From Dehalococcoidia bacterium (GTDB taxonomy: Bacteria > Chloroflexota > Dehalococcoidia > Lucifugimonadales > GCA-002694895), in assembly GCA_029936815.1 (NCBI GenBank), contig JAPYRX010000001.1:68256-132255 (forward strand): DNA of 64,000 nt, written 5' to 3'. A program made the position numbers and the translations under genes. How positions within the stretch are numbered: position 1 is the stretch's first letter; each line of letters starts with the position of its first letter. Of this stretch, positions 29,317 to 37,133 are shown piece after piece. Under the pieces are notes generated by a model. That model worked only from the letters and a program-made list of their open reading frames with translations, was not told where the DNA came from and made no database searches.

Positions 29317-30554
29317 TTTCAGCAAACGAAGCAAAAAATATAATAATAGACTCAACAATTCTTTTAGATCCTGAAAAAGTGAGCTTAGTTGATTCTACAA
29401 ATAGATTTTCTAGCGAAGATATTAAAACTAAAATAAATTTACCTCTATGGGATAATTCTTCAATGGATGGTTTTGCATTTAAGTTGAAAGAGAACTTCGA
29501 ACTAAAGAACGAATCCGTTAATCAATTTAAAATTATCGGATCATTATTCCCAGGCGACCCTTACTTGCCTAAAATTAAAGATGGAGAGGCTATGAAAATC
29601 ATGACTGGCGCTCCAGTTCCACATGGAGCAAATTGTGTTATCCCTATAGAAAATGCCAAAACATTTGAAATAGAAGATTCTTCTTACGTGATTTTTACAA
29701 CGGAACCAAAACTTGGAAATAATATAAGAAGAAAAGGGAGTGATTTTATAATTGGAGAAAATATTATATCTGTTGGGCAAAAAATCCGTCCATATGATAT
29801 AGCTAAAATTGCAGCAAATGGAATAGATGTCATTAAAGTTTACTCTAGGCCAAAAATTAGTATTTTAGCTACAGGAAATGAATTAGTAAAACCTGGAGTG
29901 AAATTAAACAAACATACAATTTATGATTCGAATTCTCTTTCTATAGCTTCAATGGTAAGGGAAGCAGGAGGAATTCCTAACATTGTTGGAATAGCAAAAG
30001 ATGAAATATCATCCATTGAATCTAATTTAAGAAATGCTTTAGATAGTGACGCAATTATATGTTCTGCAGGAGTTTCTGTAGGAGACAAAGATTACATAAA
30101 AGATGTTGTTAAAAATCAAGGCAAAATAAATTTTTGGTCTGTTAATATCCAGCCAGGGAAACCTTTTTTATATTCCCATATACAAGGACGAGGAAAAAGT
30201 ATTCCTTTTTTTGGACTGCCTGGTAATCCAGTAAGTGTAATGGTATTAATGATAAAATACGTAATTCCATCAATTAAAAAAATGCAGGGAGATAATAATA
30301 TAAATCCAAAAACTATAATTGCAAAACTTGATGAACAAATTGTAAACAACTCAAAAAGAAACATGTTTGCAAGAGTAAAAGTGAAAAATATTGATGGCAA
30401 ACTTATTGCCTCTCCATACCAAAATCACAGTTCGCATATAATTTCCTCTTTTAGCGAATCGAATGGATTGGCTAATGTGCCAGAAAATTGTAAAATCCTT
30501 AAAGCAGGTGCGGAAGTAGAAGTAGAAGTATTTGATAATTCAAATATATTATAA
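29313..30554 (+). CDS. moeA: Molybdopterin molybdotransferase MoeA
   Basis: 413 residues; inserts molybdate into adenylylated molybdopterin. Signatures: PLWDNSSMDGFAF (domain III start), IMTGAPVPHGANCVIPIE, ILATGNELVKPG and TIYDSNSLSIASM, GVSVGDKDYIKDV, and FFGLPGNPVSVMV. It is translationally coupled to pheT by a 4-base overlap. No molybdoenzyme or other moa/mob gene is in the window. The presence of MoeA implies Mo-cofactor enzymes elsewhere. Confidence 0.94.
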   Translation: MISANEAKNIIIDSTILLDPEKVSLVDSTNRFSSEDIKTKINLPLWDNSSMDGFAFKLKENFELKNESVNQFKIIGSLFPGDPYLPKIKDGEAMKIMTGAPVPHGANCVIPIENAKTFEIEDSSYVIFTTEPKLGNNIRRKGSDFIIGENIISVGQKIRPYDIAKIAANGIDVIKVYSRPKISILATGNELVKPGVKLNKHTIYDSNSLSIASMVREAGGIPNIVGIAKDEISSIESNLRNALDSDAIICSAGVSVGDKDYIKDVVKNQGKINFWSVNIQPGKPFLYSHIQGRGKSIPFFGLPGNPVSVMVLMIKYVIPSIKKMQGDNNINPKTIIAKLDEQIVNNSKRNMFARVKVKNIDGKLIASPYQNHSSHIISSFSESNGLANVPENCKILKAGAEVEVEVFDNSNIL

Positions 30555-30578
30555 ATCAAACTAAATATTGGAATTAAA

Positions 30579-31010
30579 ATGACTACACAAGGTAAAATAA
30601 AATATTCAATCAAATTAAACAATCTTAATGATAATGAGAAAAAATCATTAGCATTGATTTTACATACACGAATCCAAGAAATGAAAAAGGGGGAAATTGA
30701 TTTTAACATCAATAAAATTGAAGACCCTCAAAAATATTTAGAAGTTCTAGGGAGTTTGTACAAAGAATCCTCTTCATTCTTAGCACCTAAAACTCCTGTT
30801 AAAGAAGCTTTATTTAGATTGTTTGTTTTTAATGGCAATAAACCCCTAACTATAAAACAAATAAACAAACACTTGTCAGAATTGTGGGAGATGTCACAAT
30901 TTCCTAGAGATATAAGTATTGAAAAACTTACTTCCTTAATTAGTAATACTTCTGATTACTACATCCATCCCTATGGTAGAAAATTTAATAAAAGTTCTTT
31001 ACCATTCTAA
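30579..31010 (+). CDS. Hypothetical protein with possible winged-helix region
   Basis: 143 residues, not recognised as a named family. The first half is charged and helical (LNDNEKKSLALILHTRIQEMKKGEID). The second half (KEALFRLFVFNGNKPLTIKQINKHLSELWEMS...IEKLTSLISNTSDYYIHPYGR) has the spacing of a helix-turn-helix with a wing, so DNA or RNA binding is possible. It lies between moeA (24 bases) and a PAC2-family gene (six bases) in the same operon, just ahead of tRNA-Pro. Confidence 0.6.
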   Translation: MTTQGKIKYSIKLNNLNDNEKKSLALILHTRIQEMKKGEIDFNINKIEDPQKYLEVLGSLYKESSSFLAPKTPVKEALFRLFVFNGNKPLTIKQINKHLSELWEMSQFPRDISIEKLTSLISNTSDYYIHPYGRKFNKSSLPF

Positions 31011-31016
31011 TTAATT

Positions 31017-31898
31017 ATGAAAAATATATTTAATATATCTGAAAAACTAAAATTACCTGACAATGAAATCGTTGCCATTTCTAACCTTAGACCGTGGATA
31101 AATGCTGGCAGAGTCGGTACTATATCTTTGAACAAATTAAAGAACTTAACAAACGCAAAAGAAATAGGATCGCTTGATGATCCGGGAACTTTTTTTGATT
31201 TCACTAGGTATAGACCTAGATTCAAATATGAAAATGAAACAAGAAAATTAATTATTCCCAACATAAAAATTCACTTAGGACATCATAAAAATAAAAATAT
31301 TTCCTTTTTATTTATTGATTTAAGAGAACCTCACTATAATTCACAGCTTCTGATTGATTCGATATATCAATTTTTATCACAAAGTAAGATTCAAGAATAT
31401 TGCAGAATAGGCAGCATGTATGATTCTGTGCCGCATACAAGACCAATGATTGTAAGTGGGGCAAACACAAGTAATACCAAATTAATTAACACATCAAATA
31501 ACAAGTACCAAGGACCTACAAGTATTTTAAATCTTTTATCTGAAAAACTAACTGCAAATGGCGTTAAATCATCCACTCTAATGGCTCATATTCCGCAATA
31601 TATACAATTAGATAACGATTATTTCGCATCTGCAAAAGTACTAGAATGTTTGGCTGAAATGTATGACTTAGACAAATCAATTGCAGATAAATCGTTTGGA
31701 GAAACACAATATAACGATTTTACAGAATCTCTAAAATTTAATAGCGAATTAAACAAACTAGTAAGTGCTTTAGAAAAATACTATGATTCAAATTATTCTG
31801 AAAAGAAATCTGATGTGAGCAATGCAGACACGCCGATGTCAAACGAATTAGAAAATTTCCTGGATAATATATCATCAAAATTTGAAGATAATAACTAA
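31017..31898 (+). CDS. PAC2-family protein (proteasome-assembly-chaperone-2-like)
   Basis: 293 residues. The pattern ISNLRPWINAGRVGTISLNKL...AKEIGSLDDPGTFFDFTRYRP at the start and STLMAHIPQYIQLDNDYFASAKVLECLAEMYDL near residue 200 fit the PAC2 fold (COG2047), an ATP-grasp-associated or proteasome-chaperone-like domain found in archaea, actinobacteria and Chloroflexi. The acidic C-terminal tail may bind partners. Whether this organism has a proteasome cannot be seen here; no proteasome genes are in the window. It is the last protein gene of the pheS operon; tRNA-Pro begins four bases later. Confidence 0.65.
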   Translation: MKNIFNISEKLKLPDNEIVAISNLRPWINAGRVGTISLNKLKNLTNAKEIGSLDDPGTFFDFTRYRPRFKYENETRKLIIPNIKIHLGHHKNKNISFLFIDLREPHYNSQLLIDSIYQFLSQSKIQEYCRIGSMYDSVPHTRPMIVSGANTSNTKLINTSNNKYQGPTSILNLLSEKLTANGVKSSTLMAHIPQYIQLDNDYFASAKVLECLAEMYDLDKSIADKSFGETQYNDFTESLKFNSELNKLVSALEKYYDSNYSEKKSDVSNADTPMSNELENFLDNISSKFEDNN

Positions 31899-31902
31899 AT
31901 TA

Positions 31903-31974
31903 CGGGGTGTGGCGCAGTGGTAGCGCGCCTGTTTTGGGAACAGGAGGTCGTCGGTTCGACCCCGACCACCCCGA
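31903..31974 (+). tRNA. tRNA-Pro (anticodon TGG)
   Basis: The acceptor stem CGGGGTG (31903-31909) pairs with CACCCCG (31967-31973); discriminator A at 31974; no encoded CCA. Anticodon stem CCTGT/ACAGG encloses loop TTTGGGA with anticodon TGG at 31935-31937. The T arm contains GGTTCGACC. It starts four bases after the PAC2-family gene, so it is probably processed from the operon transcript. A decayed copy of its 3' half lies at 33716-33748. Confidence 0.97.
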
Positions 31975-32000
31975 TAAGCAATAATTTAAGGGATAAAATT

Positions 32001-32585
32001 TCAACTTATATTTAATGTTCTCCTTAAATCATTAATAGTTTCCAATCTTGTGCGTGCTTTACGCTTTTCTCTTAAGCCCATAGGTAAGTTTTCGATCTCT
32101 GGCTTCGTTTTTACAGCAACAAAAACAGGGCCTTCTGAATCCATAATCTCTTCTAAATGAATTGATAATTCTTCTAAATCTGTAAAATTATATGTAGTCG
32201 GATATCCTGCTCCTTTTGCCATCATAGCATAATCAATCTCTTCATGATTTGGAACTGGTTGTCCTCCAGTTGTAGCATAACATTCATTATCAAGTAAAAA
32301 ATGAATAAAATTCTTTGGTTTCTTATTTGCTATAGAAGCTAAAACGCCTAAATTCATTAGCAATGCTCCTTCAGTATCAAAATGAACAACTTTTTCGTTT
32401 TCTAAGCCTAAAGCCAATCCAAAAACGGCAGATGTACTTTGACCCATCGCACTACCAAGAGTAATATCTTTATTAGGGTTTGTGCTAATTTCCTTCCAAT
32501 GATGTCCAGATGTGCCCTGAACATGCACTATAGAATCTCCACGATGCTTTTGAAATTCTTCAAATACTTTCTTTGCTTCTATCAT
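32001..32585 (-). CDS. comE: Sulfopyruvate/phosphonopyruvate decarboxylase-type TPP enzyme, beta (cofactor-binding) subunit
   Basis: 194 residues matching the C-terminal, pyrophosphate-binding half of ThDP decarboxylases: LGSAMGQSTSAVFGLALGL, then the ThDP/Mg motif FDTEGALLMNLG (Asp70, Glu72-Gly73) ending 28 residues later at DNECYATTGGQ (Asn100). The split into two small subunits with the next gene is the layout of ComDE sulfopyruvate decarboxylase and of some phosphonopyruvate decarboxylases. The product would be sulfoacetaldehyde or phosphonoacetaldehyde; substrate choice cannot be made from the sequence. It lies 24 bases after the alpha gene, inside the scarred segment next to tRNA-Pro. 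Confidence 0.8.
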   Translation of the reverse strand: MIEAKKVFEEFQKHRGDSIVHVQGTSGHHWKEISTNPNKDITLGSAMGQSTSAVFGLALGLENEKVVHFDTEGALLMNLGVLASIANKKPKNFIHFLLDNECYATTGGQPVPNHEEIDYAMMAKGAGYPTTYNFTDLEELSIHLEEIMDSEGPVFVAVKTKPEIENLPMGLREKRKARTRLETINDLRRTLNIS

Positions 32586-32609
32586 TTAATCATCCTCTTT
32601 TTTATAAAT

Positions 32610-33125
32610 TTATCTATTGAAGCCATGGTATTCATCACCTATCAAAACTACTACAGGCTGTTTTGTAGCAACAGATTCTTCATATGCTTCTGAAATTCTT
32701 GCCCCATCTTCATTTTGTTCAACCAAATAATAATTTATTCTAAATGCATTCAAAAATGGCTCAGTATATATTGCAGCTGAATCAGGTGTTTTTCCTTTTC
32801 TTGTCCATCCTCTATATCCAACAATCATAAGCAAGGGAAATCCAATGTCTAAAGCCATCCCTCTGATGGAATCTCCAGATTCTAACATCCCAGTATTTTG
32901 AATTAAAACTACAGGTGTTTTGCCTGCTACATTTAAACCTAAAGCAGTAGCCATGGATTCTCCTTCTCTTGAAACTGGAATAACATCAAGCCAGTCTTGT
33001 TGTTCCATGAGTTCATAAAGATAGTTAGTTTCACTATCAGGAATAGTTATTATGTGAGTTACTCCAATTTTTTTAAATTCATCTAATAGTGTTTCTGGTC
33101 TCAAAATTGCTGATTGATCACTCAT
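32610..33125 (-). CDS. comD: Sulfopyruvate/phosphonopyruvate decarboxylase-type TPP enzyme, alpha subunit
   Basis: 171 residues matching the N-terminal (pyrimidine-binding) half of ThDP decarboxylases. The catalytic-type glutamate lies in VSREGESMATALGL (Glu54/Glu56), followed by TPVVLIQNTGMLESGDSIRGM, characteristic of sulfopyruvate decarboxylase alpha. GGTGG precedes the ATG by four bases. A promoter is predicted at 33170-33197. Upstream lies a 5'-truncated dppC fragment on the same strand, suggesting the pair once followed a peptide-type transporter operon. Confidence 0.8.
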   Translation of the reverse strand: MSDQSAILRPETLLDEFKKIGVTHIITIPDSETNYLYELMEQQDWLDVIPVSREGESMATALGLNVAGKTPVVLIQNTGMLESGDSIRGMALDIGFPLLMIVGYRGWTRKGKTPDSAAIYTEPFLNAFRINYYLVEQNEDGARISEAYEESVATKQPVVVLIGDEYHGFNR

Positions 33126-33169
33126 TACGCCACCATAATTAATATCTAAAAACTATAATAATATAATTT

Positions 33170-33197
33170 AGTATAACTAATTTATATTATTAAACAA
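33170..33197 (-). promoter_or_regulatory. Putative promoter for the decarboxylase genes
   Basis: On the minus strand TTGTTT (33192-33197), 16 bases, TATACT (33170-33175), in the gap between the dppC fragment and comD. Surrounding DNA is very AT-rich, so chance matches are likely. Confidence 0.35.
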
Positions 33198-33206
33198 ATA
33201 ATAATC

Positions 33207-33431
33207 TCAATTTTTCTGATCCATGGAATGCTTTAGCTTTGGATCAAGAAAATCTCTTAATGTATCTCCTAAAATATTAAATGCTATAACTACGACAAAT
33301 ATTGCAAAGGGGAAATATAGGAATCCACCAAGCGGCCTGACATATTGTCTTCCAGTTACTACCAAAGCTCCCCATTCAGGCACTGGAGATTGTGCCCCAG
33401 CTCCCATAAAGCTTAATCCTGAAGCAAATTT
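33207..33431 (-). pseudogene. dppC-type permease, C-terminal fragment
   Basis: About 70 codons encode only the end of a DppC-family permease (GLSFMGAGAQSPVPEWGALV ... FNILGDTLRDFLDPKLKHSM). An ATG at 33467 keeps the frame open, but residues upstream of about 33431 do not look like DppC and overlap a different gene fragment on the other strand. The first two thirds of the permease are gone, so it cannot work. The sequence is distinct from both intact dppC genes in the window, so it comes from a third locus. Confidence 0.8.
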
Positions 33432-33590
33432 CATGGTGAGTTTTGGAAAGCTTCTAAATATTGGCATAACGGTGCGATTGTAAAAGCATCTTTTGAATAT
33501 GTAGGACTTTATGGTGGCCCTGTAATACCTCCTTTCAGAGAATTAAACAAAAGTGAAAAAATGAATTGTTTGCTATCATGGATAATATGA
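33432..33590 (+). pseudogene. Dihydrodipicolinate-synthase/aldolase-family (DapA-like) C-terminal fragment
   Basis: The plus frame opens after a stop at 33420 and ends at a TGA at 33588-33590. From about 33432 it reads EFWKASKYWHNGAIVKASFE followed by YVGLYGGPVIPPFRELNKSE. This matches the end of DapA/N-acetylneuraminate-lyase-family proteins (VKAxLExxGLxGGPVRPPL). About 50 residues of the usual 290-300 remain and there is no start. It meets the truncated dppC fragment head to head at about 33431. The family call rests on one conserved region. Confidence 0.6.
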
Positions 33591-33715
33591 ATGTTAAAAA
33601 ACAATAATTCATATCAACTGATTTATTACTAAAATAAAAAATTTTGATGTTAGTTAAGGATCTGAAATTAGAAGAAGAGGATATGCAAGTATATTAGAAA
33701 TCTTACTTCACATTA

Positions 33716-33748
33716 TTTGAGAACAAGAGGGCGACGGGTCGACCTTGA
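33716..33748 (+). pseudogene. Decayed copy of the 3' half of tRNA-Pro
   Basis: These 33 bases align without gaps to tRNA-Pro 31933-31965 (anticodon loop through T loop) with 26 identities; the T-arm core CGGGTCGACC and the GAACAAGAGG segment are recognisable. The 5' half and the acceptor strand are absent, so no tRNA can form. It marks the right edge of a segment of about 1.8 kb beginning at the intact tRNA. The 125 bases before it (33591-33715) hold no gene, only an 18-codon GNAT-like scrap (EIRRRGYASILE at 33664-33699), too short to call. Confidence 0.65.
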
Positions 33749-33750
33749 TA

Positions 33751-34629
33751 CTAGTTCGATAAAAAATCTTCTAAGATTTTAAAATAACTTTTAGGTTCTT
33801 CATAAAAAGGCATATGCGAGCTATTTTGAAATATCTTTAATTTAGCATTAGGCAAGGAATTATTCATTCTCATCGCACAGGATGGAGTCAATTCGTCATG
33901 CATTCCTACAGTAATTAAAGATGGAACATTAATATCTTTCATTTCTTCAATTCTATTCCAATTTTTTAAATTACCTGTATACAAAAATTCGTTTGGCCCT
34001 TGCATTGTTCCATAAACATTCATATTCCAATCATCTAACGAATCATAAATTGATTTAGGCCAAATATTTAATCTACAAAGATGACGATAATTTAAAATAG
34101 TAATTGCAGCTTGATATTCTTCATGATCTAAAGTGCCTTCAGCTTCATGTTTCATCATCATCTTAACAGTTTCACTTCCCAGGCCATTACGCAATCTGTT
34201 AAGCTCGTCTATAAGATGCGGCATATCTCCACAAGTATTTTCTAATATTAATTTTTTGATATTATTTTGGTATTTAATAGCATATTCTATCCCAAGCCAT
34301 CCTCCCCATGAATGACCTAATAAAATAATCTCTCCCAAATCTAATTTATTTCTTACATACTCAACTTCTTCAACGTATCTTTGTATATTCCACAATGATT
34401 TATCTTTTGGTTTACTAGATTTTCCGCACCCTAACTGATCATAAGTAACGACTCTATATCCTTTATTTACTAATTGCAAATGAGGATCTCTCAAATAATT
34501 ACATGGAAGTCCAGGGCCTCCATTTAATAAAAATATTGTTTCAACATTTTTACTTTGCCCTGTATCATAGCAAACAAGATCAAATTCATTATACTTTAAG
34601 TATATTTCTTTATATTTATAATCGCTCAA
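33751..34629 (-). CDS. pip: Proline iminopeptidase-family alpha/beta hydrolase
   Basis: 292-residue cytosolic hydrolase. The prolyl iminopeptidase signature [11 protein letters not shown] (HGGPG-like oxyanion loop), the nucleophile Ser107 in GHSWGG, Asp245 (GMHDELTP) and His272 ([10 protein letters not shown]) are all present. It likely removes N-terminal proline from di- and tripeptides, though GHSWGG enzymes also include amidases and lactonases. The start is TTG at 34629, overlapping the gyrA stop codon by four bases (TTGA), so it is translationally coupled to gyrA, an odd partner. Confidence 0.85.
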   Translation of the reverse strand: MSDYKYKEIYLKYNEFDLVCYDTGQSKNVETIFLLNGGPGLPCNYLRDPHLQLVNKGYRVVTYDQLGCGKSSKPKDKSLWNIQRYVEEVEYVRNKLDLGEIILLGHSWGGWLGIEYAIKYQNNIKKLILENTCGDMPHLIDELNRLRNGLGSETVKMMMKHEAEGTLDHEEYQAAITILNYRHLCRLNIWPKSIYDSLDDWNMNVYGTMQGPNEFLYTGNLKNWNRIEEMKDINVPSLITVGMHDELTPSCAMRMNNSLPNAKLKIFQNSSHMPFYEEPKSYFKILEDFLSN

Positions 34630-37124
34630 ATTTCTATTTCTTTATTATCTGAATCCTGTTGACCTAATGATTTAACACATACAAAACACGAAACAGAATC
34701 TCCAGAAGATACATTCATAATTTTATTCCCACCGGTATTTCTGCCAAGAGTTTCTTTCATTTCAGACATAGGATTAACCATAATTAATCCATTATCAGAT
34801 ATTATATATATATAATCAGTATCATCAGGGATAATTTCAGCATGAGATACTTTGTCAGATTTCTTTAATTTAAAAGTTTTAACGCCACTGCCAGCTCTTT
34901 TCTGAATCCTATAAATCTCATCACTTCCATCAGCTTTATTAAGCCTAGTCATCTTTCCTTTCCCTTCACGGCTAATAACGAATAATTTGTCCTCCGGCAA
35001 TCCCACATCCATGGCTACAACAGTATCATTATTTTTCAATCTAATACCTCTTACGCCAGCGGCATTTCTTCCAAGCTCTCTTAAATCAGAATTAGGAAAC
35101 CTTATAGACATTCCATTTGTAGTAATAATCATCACGTCTTCTTTTGGTTCTAAAATTCGAACATTAACTAATTCGTCATCCTCAGACATATTTATGACTT
35201 TCAATCCTGATTTTCTTATATTTGATAGATGTTTAATGCTTAGCTTCTTTACTGTCCCTTTCTTGGTAGCAAATATTAAGAATGATTCTATATAATCTTT
35301 CAAATTCCCAGCAGAAATCATAGATGTTATTTTTTCATTTACTCCATCAATCTGAATTAAATTTAATATCGGAACTCCTCTTGTATTTCGATTTATATCT
35401 GCTCTAAGTTCGTATGTATTTAAAGAAAACACTCTACCTTTGTTAGTAAAAAACAATAAAATATCATGAGTATCTACTACTAATAATTGCTTCATTGGAT
35501 CATCTTCTTTTAAGGACTGAGCACTTTTCCCTCTACCAGCAGTATGTTGAGCTTGATAAGTTTTTGTTGGAATTCTTTTAATATATTGACCTGTACTTAA
35601 AGTTACTACAACACTTTCGTGTGGCTCTAAAGAAGCTCTGTCAAAAGTTCCTTCTTCTTTAATAATTTTAGTTAATCTTTTTTTGGGAAACCTTGAAGAA
35701 ACTTCTATTGTTTCTTGTTTAACAATGTCTAATCTCATAGCTTTATCATTAATTATAACGTCCAATTCTTTAATTCTATTTTCTAATTCCTTATGCTCTG
35801 CCTTTATCTTGTCTGTCTCTAAGGCAGCAAGTCTTCTTAATTGCATATCTAAAATAGCTTTCGCTTGTATATCTGTTAAACTAAATTCTCTAATCAAATT
35901 ATTAGCCGCATCCTCAGTATCTTTGGAGTTTCTAATAGTAGCAATAACTTTATCAATATCTCCTAAAGCTATAAGTAATCCATCAAGTATATGAATTCTA
36001 TTTTTCGCGTTTTTTAATTCGAATTCCGATCTTCTATTTACGACTTCTTCTCTAAATTCAATAAATCCCTTTAAAGCATGTCTTAATGTTAAAGTTTTAG
36101 GAGTACCTTTATCTAATGCAACCATGTTAACTGCAAAGCTAGTTTGCATTGGAGTGAGTTTGTATAAATTATTCAAAACCACCATTGGTTGAGTAGCTCT
36201 TCTTAATTCTATAACTACCCTGATTCCGTTCCTATCTGACTCATCTCTTATTTCTGAAATCCCTTCAATTTTTTTATCTCTTGATAAATCAGCAATTTTT
36301 TCAACTAATGCAGCTTTATTCACTTGATATGGAAGCTCATTAATAACTATTCGAAATCTATCACTTTTTGACTCTTCTATTTCAGCAACTGCTCTCATCA
36401 TAACGCTTCCTCGACCAGTAAGATAAGCCGATTGAATTCCCTCCTTGCCTAAAATTAATGCGCCTGTAGGAAAATCAGGGCCTTTTACAATTTTAAGTAA
36501 TTCAGAGTCCTCGCATAAAGGATTGTCTATCAAAAAATTTACTGCTTCACAAATCTCTACTGGGTTATGCGTAGGTATATTTGTAGCCATTCCAACCGCA
36601 ATTCCTGAACCTCCGTTTATTAACAAATTAGGCAATCTAGCTGGAAGAACAACAGGTTCCTTTAAAGATCCGTCAAAATTTTCTTCGAAATCTACAGTCT
36701 CTTCATGTAAATTAGCTAACATTTCTTCAGCGATCGGGCTTAATCTTGCTTCTGTATATCTCATCGCTGCAGGCGGGTCATTGTCGACACTACCATAATT
36801 TCCTTGCCCATCAATTAATATTGATCTCAACGAAAAATCCTGAGCCATTCTAACCAAAGAATCATAAACTGCAGTGTCACTATGTGGATGATATTTCCCC
36901 AAAACTTCACCGACAATTCGCGCGCTTTTATAATAAGAAGCAGTTGGTCTTGCCCCAATATCCTGCATTGCGTATAAAATACGCCTATGAACTGGCTTCA
37001 ATCCATCTCTCAGGTCAGGCAATGCCCTAGATACAATTACGCTCATTGCATAATCTAAATAAGATTTCTCCATTTCACTTTTAATTTCAGTATTAACTAT
37101 CCCTAATTTTGACTTTTCCTCCAA
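34626..37124 (-). CDS. gyrA: DNA gyrase subunit A
   Basis: 832 residues; DNA cleavage and reunion subunit. Seen: [20 protein letters not shown], the winged-helix region with catalytic Tyr123 (AMRYTEARL), tower and coiled-coil domains, and a six-bladed C-terminal pinwheel (repeats such as [22 protein letters not shown]). The quinolone-site segment reads [10 protein letters not shown], with Ser and Thr where E. coli has Gly81 and Ser83. The GyrA box, normally QRRGGKG, is QHTAGRG (526-532). TTG start at 37124 with GGAG six bases upstream; it follows pyrG by nine bases. ParC remains possible, but similarity around the box is GyrA-like. Confidence 0.94.
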   Translation of the reverse strand: MEEKSKLGIVNTEIKSEMEKSYLDYAMSVIVSRALPDLRDGLKPVHRRILYAMQDIGARPTASYYKSARIVGEVLGKYHPHSDTAVYDSLVRMAQDFSLRSILIDGQGNYGSVDNDPPAAMRYTEARLSPIAEEMLANLHEETVDFEENFDGSLKEPVVLPARLPNLLINGGSGIAVGMATNIPTHNPVEICEAVNFLIDNPLCEDSELLKIVKGPDFPTGALILGKEGIQSAYLTGRGSVMMRAVAEIEESKSDRFRIVINELPYQVNKAALVEKIADLSRDKKIEGISEIRDESDRNGIRVVIELRRATQPMVVLNNLYKLTPMQTSFAVNMVALDKGTPKTLTLRHALKGFIEFREEVVNRRSEFELKNAKNRIHILDGLLIALGDIDKVIATIRNSKDTEDAANNLIREFSLTDIQAKAILDMQLRRLAALETDKIKAEHKELENRIKELDVIINDKAMRLDIVKQETIEVSSRFPKKRLTKIIKEEGTFDRASLEPHESVVVTLSTGQYIKRIPTKTYQAQHTAGRGKSAQSLKEDDPMKQLLVVDTHDILLFFTNKGRVFSLNTYELRADINRNTRGVPILNLIQIDGVNEKITSMISAGNLKDYIESFLIFATKKGTVKKLSIKHLSNIRKSGLKVINMSEDDELVNVRILEPKEDVMIITTNGMSIRFPNSDLRELGRNAAGVRGIRLKNNDTVVAMDVGLPEDKLFVISREGKGKMTRLNKADGSDEIYRIQKRAGSGVKTFKLKKSDKVSHAEIIPDDTDYIYIISDNGLIMVNPMSEMKETLGRNTGGNKIMNVSSGDSVSCFVCVKSLGQQDSDNKEIEI

Positions 37125-37133
37125 CTCAAACTC

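Noticed and set aside
33207-33467. Complete small gene of 86 codons
   Set aside because: Only residues from about 17 onward match DppC, and they match its very end; the start region overlaps another gene fragment on the opposite strand. It is a truncated remnant.
33664-33720. GNAT acetyltransferase remnant (EIRRRGYASILE)
   Set aside because: Eighteen codons with one motif-like stretch are too short to support a call; recorded only as part of the debris field.
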